Below, in pieces: positions 56,006 through 64,000 of a stretch of 64,000 bases of DNA. The notes beneath the pieces are model-generated. The model was not told the DNA's origin. It was given only the letters and a program-made list of their open reading frames with translations, and made no database searches. Within the stretch, counting starts at the first letter, position 1, and the number at the start of each line of letters is the position of its first letter. The stretch comes from Isochrysis galbana (lineage: Eukaryota; Haptophyta; Isochrysidales; Isochrysidaceae), in contig CM030931.1 of the NCBI GenBank assembly GCA_018136815.1, forward strand, positions 10,241,072 through 10,305,071, written 5' to 3'. The translations under genes were made by a program, and so were the position numbers.

Positions 56006-58131
56006 ATCACGAGGCTAAAAGCCTTTCTTCTTCGGAAATCAACAGCAATCCAAATAGGTAGCAGAAAATAGTAGAACACCAACGAACGCATCCGTACCGA
56101 GATACTTGATACTTGTGCATTTCATTGGCACGCTTTGTCCTTGGCTGCAAACGGGCTACACATGTGTGCTAGAGCATGGCAATGTAAGGGATCCTGGAGA
56201 CACAGCGCGAGTGAGTCTGATGGGGGGACCATTAGGCATGCTAATAGGCGCTTGGCACAAAAGCATAAGAGTATGTGACATATTTGACCACATATTGCAT
56301 ATTGCCATATTGTAATCCAACTAATTTTCTACTTAGTTCATTATGGGGAGCCGCCTCGTGCCCTCTCCACAAGACCCTAGTCCCCTCCGGCAGAGCCTAT
56401 CAATCAACCGCAAGCGCTGCCGCCCTTGCTGGAATTTGTTGAGCCGCCATCGAGCGGTGAGCCCGCCCAATGCGATGGTCGCGCGTGTAGCGTGTACACA
56501 CACGCGTGCAGGAGTGCCTTCTCATCGCTGGCGCGCATCCGCCAAACCTTTGAGGATGGCGCACCACGCGCCGTACGCGAGTGCGGATCACGCCGCGCCT
56601 TGGCCAGCATCGCAGAGTGCCGCCCTCCACTCTCTGTGGCCTGTGGCGACCATGAGTTGAATAAAGCAGTAGCAGAGCGCTTGTGAGTCTGTGAAAGAAA
56701 AACATCTGAAGAATCTGGGCTACACACCTACTACGGACTGGTTTTCCCTTTACTATTACCAACGCCCTTATCTCCCTCCCCCCCCAACTCTTTCCCTGCC
56801 CCCCTTCGTTCCTTTTTCTTCGGTTTCCGGGGTCCGGCCCTGGTACACTACCTAGGGCCTGGTTCGGAGCGTGGGGGCCGGGCAGGCCTTTTGAACCGTC
56901 ACTCTTGGAGATTGCGCCTACTCAGGTTCGCGGTGGTTGTGTGCTTGTGAGTTAGAGTTGTGAGTCTGTGCCTCAGTCGGACGGAGTTGAGTGAGGGCTC
57001 AAACAGCGCGAAGATTCTCTCTTGCCCAGTGTAACGTGCGCTGCGAACGAAGGGTGACGCCATCACACCGGCGTTGATGGCGCCAGAAGCCACCAGCAAA
57101 GTCCCTTTTGGTGGCAAACGGCCCTTCTCTTATTATAAGGATAGTCCAGACAAGTAAGTAGACCTGGACCGCGTCTGTGTCTAAAACGGAATTCTTCTCG
57201 TGGTCCTATTCACTATCCATGCCACGGCTTGGCTTTGCTACCAGTAATAAAATAAAATAATTAATGTTATATCCTAGCCAACCCCACTAGCTAATCGGAC
57301 ACAACTTTTCCGTCCCGGAATCTCGCCATGCCTGACGAGCCAGGTGTCCGAGTGCTACCGGGGGGAGGGGGCACTGCCCCCTCCCCTCGATATTTGTCCT
57401 CCCCCCAGTGCACGCACCGACCCCGCGCACCCCAGCACGTCCTCTCCTCGAGTCCACGCTGGGGGAAAACCCCTTTCGGGTGAAAACAACGCGGGGGGGG
57501 GGGGGGGGGCACTCGTGAAAGGGAGCCCAGAAGCGCTAATCACTCCTCGCCGGGGCGAGTGGCCGCGGCGAGCCGCGGCCCTTCCCTCCTGGTTCTGGTG
57601 CCCCCGTCTTCTCTTACCTAAACAGGACGAGAAGACATGTTAACGCCGGAGGGGAGAGCTGCCACTCCCCCCTCCCCTCTCTCTTCCCTCTTCCTCCTCT
57701 CTTCCCTGCGGCTCTGGCCATGGCGCGCGCCTGCGGCCCCTCTTCAGGTCCCCAGGAGGCCTGCAGGGGGCCTGGGAGCACAGCTCAGGGGGCAGGTGAG
57801 GCTGGGGCATGGCCCTGGCCCCTCCTGCCTCTCCCTCGCTGGCTCTCGCGCCCCTGCCGGTCGACTGGAGCTGGCTGGGGGGTCCTGATCAGGGGGGCCC
57901 AGGGGGAGGAGGGGTTGGTCAGAGCGACAAGCAGGCCAGCGCGGGCCAGGGCGTGCAATCTGTGCCCAGCTCTCTGGGAGAGTCTGGGCAGTTTGGGTGA
58001 GTCTCCCCTGCATGCCAAGAGGCAGCGCAGGGGGGTGGATGGTTCTCGCCCCCCATGAGGGGTGTCGAGAGAGTGGGGGGGGCGCGAGGCCCCCCTCCAT
58101 GGCGACCAATCATAAGATTAGTGTGGCTTTG
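56006..58131. other. Intergenic region holding R1 copy C
   Basis: 56006-57290 shows no supported gene; 57290-57540 is G/C-tract-rich; R1 copy C follows. Confidence 0.5.
57600..58115 (+). repeat. Dispersed GC-rich repeat R1, copy C (module X only)
   Basis: Ordered blocks TTACCTAAACAGG, GCCATGGCGCGC, CAGGAGGCCTGCAGG, ATGGCCCTGGCC, CCTGCCTCTCCCTCGCTGGC, GTCGAC, CATGCCAAGAGGC, GCGAGGCCCCCC and ATAAGATTAGT. Same orientation as copy B and inverted relative to copy A; it has no module Y. It ends about 20 bp from the stop codon of the SufE-MnmA gene. Confidence 0.65.
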
Positions 58132-60271
58132 CTACCAGTAAAGCCCCTCCTCAGAAATGACACCAGAGCCAAGACACACGGAGCCATCATAGAAAGCCGC
58201 GAATTGGCCGGGTGCCAGCCCCTTGTCCCGCTCAATAAGCAGCACGTGTGCACGGCTGCCGCCATCGAGCAACTGGACCTGCGCTGCGTGCCAGGCTGCA
58301 CCGTGTCGAACCTTGACCCGCAGTTTGAGTTTTGCATTGGCCGTCTCTGCGGACACATCTGTGCTTCCTACTGTAGGCGGAGCGCCCGCGATCCAGTTGA
58401 TCCCCTCAGCAAAGAAATTGTTGCGGGCCTTGTCAGTCGATTGATAGGTGCGCGAGACAAGAAGCTCGTTGGTCGCCATATCTTTGCGCACCACATACCA
58501 GGGGCCTCGCGAAACTTGCTTGGGGTCAAGTACTGGGCCGACGCCTCGCCGCTGACCAATTGTGTGGTACCAAAGCCCGCGGTGCTCGCCAATCAGCTCT
58601 CCAGTCTCGAATTCACGGACGTCGCCAGGGCACTCGCCCAGATGACCTCGCAGAAATTGGTCATAGTCTAGTTGGCCGAGGAAACAAATGCCCTGAGAGT
58701 CCTTGCGCGCTCGATTCGGCAGCCGAAGTCTATCGGCAACTTCGCGCACGCTCGATTTCGGCAAGTTACCTAAGGGGAAAACGGCTTTCGACAGCTGCGA
58801 TTGCTTGAGTTGAGACAGAAAGTACGTTTGATCTTTGTGTTCGTCCTGGGAACAGTAGAGGACAGCCCGGCTTGCAGCCGTGCCGTAGTCACGAGAAGTG
58901 GCGGTGGCAGCTGAGGGCAAGGAGGCAGATGCGTGGACGTCTCCCTTGCAGGGGTTCCTAGTTTGACGAAGCATGCCGATATCGCTCCGCGTTGCCTGTG
59001 CGGTCCTATGGGACGCGAGGCTTGCAAAATGGCTCGCGCGAGCTATCCGTGAGTCGAAGCCACTTCCATCGTGATGATAGCCATCTTCACCTACCAAAGC
59101 ACTACGTGCATAATGGCCAGAAGCAACACATGCAAAGTCGTTACCGATGGCGTCCATGAAGGCACCAAACTTGATCCTAGAGTTGCACATAATGTCAGGA
59201 TTGGGCGTGCGACCAGCGCTCGCCTCCGCCACCAGATATTGCACGACGAGTCTCGAATATTCGTCCTGTAGGCTCACTCGCTCCAACGGCACGCCCGCCT
59301 GCAGAGAAGCAATGGGAAGCCTATTCTTGTGAGAGGGATCTCTCGGCCTCTCGTGCCCCAAGAATGGCACTCGCACACCAAAGACACAGCCTGGCGCTCC
59401 TTGAGATTAACCCACAGCGGCGAATAGGGCAGGGAGCTAAGCAAACCTGTGCGCAGACAGCCGAGCAGTAGCTCCAGTCTTCTTCCCATGGGCAAGACCC
59501 TTTGGCCACGTGCGAATCCTCGTCCTCTAGCCATATTCGCAGGTAAAAGGCGCGAGTGCGAACCCCAGCATCGTGCAACAAGCGCAACGCCACAGATGAA
59601 TCGACACCTCCAGAGAGGAGAACAGCGACCTCTTCGCCAGAGGCTGTGAAAGAGCCACGCTTTGCCGCAACGAGCACCCCGTCCGACGTGAAGGTGGACT
59701 GTCCGGCAGGAGGGATGTGGGACCCGGAAGGAGTAGGCAAGGATGAATCCTCAGAGCGCTGGCGCCACTCGACTTCCCCGGAAGCTTGCTGTTGCAACAG
59801 CTGGATGATCGCGCCGATTCCATTGATGCGAGAGGGGGAAAGGGCGCCTCCGAGCCCTGCTGCAGTCAGGATGGATCCACTGTCGAGTGAGGCCAGCGCT
59901 TCTGGCGGAGCTCCGTGCAGGCCGCGCACAAGGAGTGCAACAAGGCCCCTTGCCAGCTTGGAGTCGGCATAGCCCTCCAGCAGTAGCGTGCCATCCGCAG
60001 CCAGTCGCACGAGCACATCTACCACTGACGTGCACCCAGTCACGCGGGTCCCGTCCGTAGCCACAAGTGCAGCTGAGGCGCGCGGCAGTCTCTCGCCCAC
60101 GCGGACGAGCCGCATCAGCCTCTCGCGCCCGTCAGCTGGCCCACCGATGGCTGCAGCGAGCCGTGCGAGCTTGCGCGGCAGTCGATGCGGTTCAGACGCC
60201 ATATAGGGCTGGGAGCAGCGCAGAGGCGGGCAGGTCAGCCCGGCCAGCGCGTGCACAGGCTGCAGGAGCAT
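58132..60271 (-). CDS. SufE-MnmA fusion: sulfur acceptor domain plus tRNA 2-thiouridylase (2 exons)
   Basis: Exons 60271-59447 and 59298-58132 (ACAG|GTTTGC...TGCAG, phase 0) encode 663 aa. Residues about 25-165 are a SufE domain: RLMRLVRVGERLP, VTGCTSVVDV with the persulfide-accepting Cys, LVRGLHGAPPEAL and LSPSRINGI. Residues about 210-660 are MnmA/TrmU: PP-loop LLSGGVDSSVAL, TPNPDIMCNSRIKF with the first catalytic Cys, VASGHYAR, KDQTYFLSQL, KDSQGICFLG with the second Cys, and WYHTIGQRRG. MnmA makes s2U34 in tRNA for Lys, Glu and Gln; SufE takes persulfide from a cysteine desulfurase. One chain would thus relay sulfur straight to the thiolase. The N-terminus (MLLQPVHALAGLTCPPLRCS) resembles an organelle presequence. 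The YCSAVCAQ-AGVPL junction fits MnmA across the splice. Confidence 0.92.
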
Positions 60272-60589
60272 CGCGCCCCCGGCGTCGCCGCCTGACCACG
60301 CGTCGCGCTCGCGCTCTTCACGGCACCTCCTGTGTTCTCTACTCTCTACTCTACTCTATGCTTTTTATCCCTGATTACTTGTTTGATTTATTGCTCTGCT
60401 ACTGTATTTTATCTTATTTGCGGCGATAGCGACCCACCGTCCAACGCCAACGCTCGCGGTGCGAGCGAGTGGCGCCAGCCGGCGTTTCGGCGCGTCGCGC
60501 ACGTCATGCCTCGCCAGGTGTGTGTGGCGTGATGGTGATGGCAGTAGGGAAGGGGAAGGGGACCCTATGACGAATTGAGAATTGAGAAT

Positions 60590-60760
60590 AATTGAAAAAA
60601 AACTTCTTAATATCCTCACCACACGGGCGGCTTTGCACAAACTTTCTCGCAGCCACGCCCGCGTCCCTTCCCACTCCCTCCACCTGCCTCGCGGCTACTC
60701 CCCTCGTGCACTACGTAGCTACGTAGCACGTAGCACTACGTAGGGGCTCGGTGAACGGGG
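60590..60760 (+). repeat. Dispersed repeat R2, copy d
   Basis: CTTCTTAATATCCTCACC, CGCGGCTACTCCCCTCGTGC, ACTAC and GGGGCTCGG align with copy a and copy c. Inside it, 60711-60743 is expanded into overlapping CTACGTAG palindromes absent from the other copies. Confidence 0.55.
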
Positions 60761-61143
60761 CTTCTCGGTGGCAGGCGGCGTGTACCGGCCCCCGGCGGTC
60801 TAGTCCCCTTCTCCCTCCTGCGCCACCGGGCTACCGGTGTGCAGTGCGTCCGTTTCCGCATGGACCTTTTTGTCGGATCGCGCTTGCCTTAGGTTATGTC
60901 ACTAATCTCATGATTGGTCGAACTAACTTTATAGACGCAGTTGCCTAACAGTTGCCATGGATGGAGCGCGCCGCCGCTCCCCACCTCTCCTTCGGGCCCC
61001 CCGCCGAGGGCGGCCCCCCAGCCCCAATGGAGCAGTCACTGTCGAAGCGGCCGCGCCCGCCATTAGTTAGAGGCCGAGCAGGTGAGCGCGACCCGCGTCG
61101 CGCCACACGGCCCGTGGCTCCGGCCACACCATGCACAGGTCTC

Positions 61144-61411
61144 GTTTGCCTTCATTTGGTACCCCTCGTTTCCAAATACGCGATGCGGGGCCACCACGAG
61201 GGAGTCCCAATCCTAGGGGTGGGAGGGCGAGGGAGGGTGAAGGCGCGGGGGCGGCCCCAGTCTCGGCCGCGTCACAGGTACCCCTCCTGCCCCTGCGCCC
61301 TGTCCCTGCGCCCCTGCTCTCCCTCTTTGTCGACTCCGGAGTGCTCCTGGAATGTGATTCCCGCCCGAGGTCGTATGCCTTCGTTTGGTACCCCTCGTTT
61401 CCAAATACGCT
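61144..61411 (+). repeat. Pair of about 36-bp direct repeats
   Basis: TGCCTTCATTTGGTACCCCT followed by CGTTTCCAAATACGC occurs near 61146-61180 and, with one mismatch, near 61377-61411. The spacing is about 231 bp, just upstream of the AT-rich gene. Confidence 0.85.
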
Positions 61412-61475
61412 CCCGGTACAAAAAAATCTTCTAGTATTTGAGTAAAGGCAGACACCCACCTCACAGTGCTCAACC

Positions 61476-62066
61476 ATGTCTACAAATGGAAGGGCGCCTG
61501 CTGATATAGTACTGAAGCGATTGGAATGGATCAAAAAAAAGATGGACAAGAACTTTAAAAAATTCATCACACCTCTCTTTCCATATGCCAATTCTAAAAC
61601 TGCCATGCAGGTTATAGCGGAAGCATTGGACAGCATCAGTCCGCCGCCGCCGGTTGGGGGCTCCCTGGCCGACCTAAGTTTGTTGACGTACACTGAAGAA
61701 TGTCAGTTCTTATTCAAAGTATTCAATTTCAAGCACAATACGAAAATTGAAGACACCTTACACTCCATTTGCGAGATTGATAAACCATTCACATCGCTTT
61801 ATATTAGACACACTCTCTTGAGCAATAAATTCACTGAGAAAACAATCCTCGATATGAGTCGTGACGTTCTGCTGGGTACAATCAAAACTTATGTCAATTT
61901 GGAATTAATTCCCCACCTCCAAGAATTGTTAGAAGGTGTCGATTCGGGTTCAGCTTCCCAAGTAAAGATTGAAAACAAAAGGCCGCTTATCGGTTCGGGT
62001 TCAGCTCCCGTAAAGATTGAACCCACAAGGCCCAGCAACATCAAATACAAAAAAGCTCGGTCCTAG
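61476..62066 (+). CDS. AT-rich hypothetical protein, composition unlike neighbours
   Basis: A single-exon frame of 196 aa from ATG at 61476. It has A/T-ending codons and clearly lower GC than the genes on both sides. The N-terminus is Lys-rich (LEWIKKKMDKNFKKFITPLF) and the middle is predicted helical (FTSLYIRHTLLSNKFTEKTI). The tail holds a duplicated motif, SGSASQVKIENKRP and SGSAPVKIEPTRP, ending IKYKKARS. No family is recognised. Its composition, lack of introns and adjacency to a giant-virus-like gene suggest an inserted viral segment. Confidence 0.65.
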   Translation: MSTNGRAPADIVLKRLEWIKKKMDKNFKKFITPLFPYANSKTAMQVIAEALDSISPPPPVGGSLADLSLLTYTEECQFLFKVFNFKHNTKIEDTLHSICEIDKPFTSLYIRHTLLSNKFTEKTILDMSRDVLLGTIKTYVNLELIPHLQELLEGVDSGSASQVKIENKRPLIGSGSAPVKIEPTRPSNIKYKKARS

Positions 62067-62213
62067 GACACCGGGCCGAGCTCACCATGAGGGCGCTCCT
62101 GCGAGCAAGGGGATGCATGGTTACTAGTGCGTGCCCCCCCCTCGATGAAAATTCCAGCGGCCTCCTCGTCACGCATGACGTGGCCGCCGCGCAGCCGCAT
62201 GCAGGACCTCTCT

Positions 62214-62849
62214 TCACACTTGTCTTGAAAGGATCGTCTTCAATGAGTGCATTGGATGTATACCGCACTCCTCGTGTGTCAGCTTGAACTTCTTTTCGAT
62301 GTCGTAAAAGCTGTGGTACGGGTCAATGTACCCCTGCTTCTTTTCGAGCATGAGGTAATGCCTTCCGGTCTTATCGATGGCGTAGGCATACGGAAAGTCG
62401 TTCGCTCCTACAGGCGATACGAATGCGACGATCTCGTCGACGGCCTCAAATTCAAACACTTCGATGCCCACGAATACGTACTTGAGGTCGCCGATGTATA
62501 AGAGCAAAGAGTTCCCTGCTTCATTGAGCTTGTTCACTCTGTCGTACCCTCCTGACAATACAGTCAATGGGCAGAGGTGGCTGATGCCAACAAACACATC
62601 CTCGCACACGAACGCATGATGCGAGGCTTCGCCGTGTACATCGACCAAGTGCCTACCGTCATCGCGCTGTGCAACGGACGCGACGAAGCCCACGCCGCCA
62701 TTGTCACGGGTCGCGTACTTTTGGACACCGGGTTCAGGGGCGAGAAACCTTCGCCAGTGCTCTTCGAACTCGTGTATACCTGGGTCTCCCGTCTCAGGTG
62801 TGGGAGAGCCATGGTAAAGGAGCGACAAGGCAAGGTCTCTATGTGTCAT
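62214..62849 (-). CDS. Giant-virus-like conserved hypothetical protein
   Basis: A single-exon frame of 211 aa. The series KYATRDNGGVGFVASV, VFVGISHLC, SGGYDRVNKLNEAGNSLLLY, YVFVGIEVFEF, FVSPVGANDFPYAYAIDK and HYLMLEK follows a pattern I know from a family of uncharacterised proteins common in algal giant viruses (NCLDV), where DNGGRPF, GNSILL and SPVGNNDVPYPYA are typical. The family assignment is from memory of the pattern. No enzymatic function is known. The window shows no capsid or polymerase gene, so this is an isolated fragment or a host-acquired gene. Its sequence is not AT-rich, unlike its left neighbour, which suggests it is older or has adapted to the host. Confidence 0.65.
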   Translation of the reverse strand: MTHRDLALSLLYHGSPTPETGDPGIHEFEEHWRRFLAPEPGVQKYATRDNGGVGFVASVAQRDDGRHLVDVHGEASHHAFVCEDVFVGISHLCPLTVLSGGYDRVNKLNEAGNSLLLYIGDLKYVFVGIEVFEFEAVDEIVAFVSPVGANDFPYAYAIDKTGRHYLMLEKKQGYIDPYHSFYDIEKKFKLTHEECGIHPMHSLKTILSRQV

Positions 62850-62911
62850 TTATGAGCACGAAACGAAAAAAGCTTCCGTGAGCGCCTTTCACTTTGTTCC
62901 GTGCTAGCCAA

Positions 62912-63215
62912 TCAGTCATCAGATCTGCAGGTACCACTACGACACGTGTATTCACCACAGCACTCCGAGTTATTTTGGCACACCGACCCTGGCTCGCGGC
63001 ATGGCGTCTCACACACTCCATCGTCATTGCACTCAAGTCCTTCACAGCACTCGTCGCCATAACTGCACCCCCCCCTTTTCTCGACACACGGTGTGACGGT
63101 ACGGCACTTTGGTCGGAACACACGAGATCGTGACAACAGTCTCCATCGTTTGCACACTCTCCATCCACATCACCCCTTGCCCTTGCCTGCTCCTGCACCG
63201 ATGACGCTGGACTTG
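62912..63215 (-). CDS. Cysteine-rich repeat protein (knottin/Dickkopf-like spacing), frame-broken
   Basis: Three consecutive modules with a CC pair are visible: GECANDGDCCHDLVC, GGCSYGDECCEGLECNDDGVC and SVCQNNSECCGEYTCRSGTC. Each has the C-X6-CC-X3/4-C spacing of small disulfide-knot domains seen in many secreted proteins. The first module is in a different frame from the other two; one base missing near 63115-63120 would join them through RPKCRTVTPCVEK. A signal peptide and start codon were not found, so the 5' boundary is approximate. The stop is at 62912. Function is unknown. Confidence 0.55.
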
Positions 63216-63390
63216 CACGCTCGCACGCGCGTGCGAGATGGTCCACGTCAATGTGGATGCCCATCTCGCAACGCAGTGCGGCGCGAGCGCGGCGCGAGGC
63301 GCGAGCGATCTGAGGGGTGAGACGGGACAGTTCAGCGCGTGGGGGGCGCTTGGGGGCAGGCAGAGAAGGGGGAGAGGGGAGAGGGGCCAC

Positions 63391-64000
63391 TCACCCATGA
63401 GGCACGAGACGCCCGGCAACGGGGGGGTGATGTTCAATACCAAGGGGGGGGGGCTCCCCTCTCTCCCAATACCAAGGGGGGGGGGTCTCCTCTCTCCCGC
63501 TCCACTTCTACCCAAATATGCAGGAAATATGCGAAAATATGTCGACATATGCAGATCTGACAAATCTACCCAAATATGCAATTGCATATGCTGCACATTT
63601 CTACCTGGGCCTAATTCGTTTGTTCGTGATTGTGAATGTGTGTGCCCGCTTGGTCTGGACGTGCACCCCGACTGAGACTTGTCTTTGAACCATCCGCGAT
63701 TGCGTTTGGTTGAACCCACTGAGAGTGCACGCTCTTTGGGGGCTAAGACAAGAGGTCACACACTCTCTCAATAGTGTTTGTTTCATTGTTTCGACTTTTG
63801 TTCGTTTGTTCATGCTTGTTTTGGGCCTGATCACCCCATGACTCGCGTGGACGCTCGACTTAAGTCGGGGGATGTCGCATCCAGAGTATTTTATATACTC
63901 TAGGCGGATGCGGTGCTTCTATCAATGTGTAGTGTGTGAGAAAATTGAGTGAGTTTTGTTTTTGCCAACGAGTTGCCTCGAAGCTCCGCCGCATTGCACG
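63391..64000. other. Intergenic region with short repeats and hairpin
   Basis: CAATACCAAGGGGGGGG occurs twice (about 63435-63485). CTACCCAAATATGCA occurs twice (about 63508-63521 and 63567-63580) among other ATATGC words. No gene. Confidence 0.6.
63876..63912. other. Long hairpin
   Basis: CGCATCC-AGAGTAT, short AT loop, ATACTCT-aggc-GGATGCG: 14 paired positions with one 4-nt bulge. A perfect 12-bp palindrome, CGACTTAAGTCG, lies just before it near 63855-63866. Confidence 0.6.

Larger units (their letters stand above)
60272..61475. other. Intergenic region with R2 copy d and direct repeats
   Basis: Holds R2 copy d and the 36-bp direct repeats listed below; no other supported feature. Confidence 0.5.

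Noticed and set aside
56899-57117. 72-codon minus-strand frame
   Set aside because: Begins plausibly but has no domain, and the sequence becomes repetitive; insufficient support.

Overview
The window is nuclear DNA of a GC-rich, intron-containing microbial eukaryote, most likely a haptophyte- or pelagophyte-type alga with a secondary plastid. The reasons are short GT-AG introns, long low-complexity CT/GA and homopolymer tracts, dispersed GC-rich repeats, and the gene set: a plant-style ACBP-kelch protein, a signal-anchor protein with two copies of a plastid-style domain, an Elp3-like enzyme, a eukaryotic hybrid histidine kinase and Mago. The species cannot be named from sequence alone. Two runs of exactly 100 Ns (19535-19634, 37397-37496) are scaffold gaps.

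Layout. 1-460 (-): truncated SDR oxidoreductase. 2260-4338 (+): NADAR-FHA-RRM/RS fusion gene. 5700-7268 (+): membrane-anchored cupin/JmjC protein. 9741-11897 (-): ACBP-kelch. 12.1-13.2 kb: modular GC-rich repeat R1. 14154-14861 (-): four-TM protein. 16678-19332 (+): Elp3-like radical SAM/GNAT enzyme. 19.6-20.2 kb (-): frame-broken MYB gene at a gap. 22.2-23.5 kb (-): endonuclease III homologue, also frame-broken. 23.84-28.05 kb: a Harbinger-type DNA transposon with convergent DDE and MYB/SANT-like genes. 28612-30914 (+): eight-exon cathepsin-D-like protease. 31709-37396 (-): ULK4/RUNKEL-like pseudokinase with a helical-repeat tail, 5' end lost in the second gap. 37497-38515 (+): coiled-coil protein whose start is lost in the same gap. 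38.5-45.4 kb: repeat-rich, with a second R1 copy, an exact 204-bp satellite and a relic of the Harbinger partner gene. 45438-46150 (+): Mago. 46.9-49.3 kb: decayed transposase with tandem repeats and a tRNA-like element inside it. 49885-51018 (-): duplicated-domain protein with an N-terminal targeting segment. 53172-56005 (+): hybrid sensor histidine kinase. 57.6-58.1 kb: third R1 copy. 58132-60271 (-): SufE-MnmA fusion. 61.4-62.9 kb: two genes unlike their surroundings, one resembling a giant-virus family. 62.9-63.2 kb (-): cysteine-rich repeat protein.

For most spliced genes the exon phases close exactly, so those models are well supported. Introns are mainly phase 0, and 13 of 33 placed acceptors are followed by GT. 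Several genes are broken by single-base shifts, mostly missing bases in or beside homopolymers, which looks more like consensus error than gene death. The genes do not form operons; related themes are RNA metabolism (NADAR-FHA-RRM, Mago), tRNA wobble-uridine modification (Elp3-like, SufE-MnmA) and mobile DNA.
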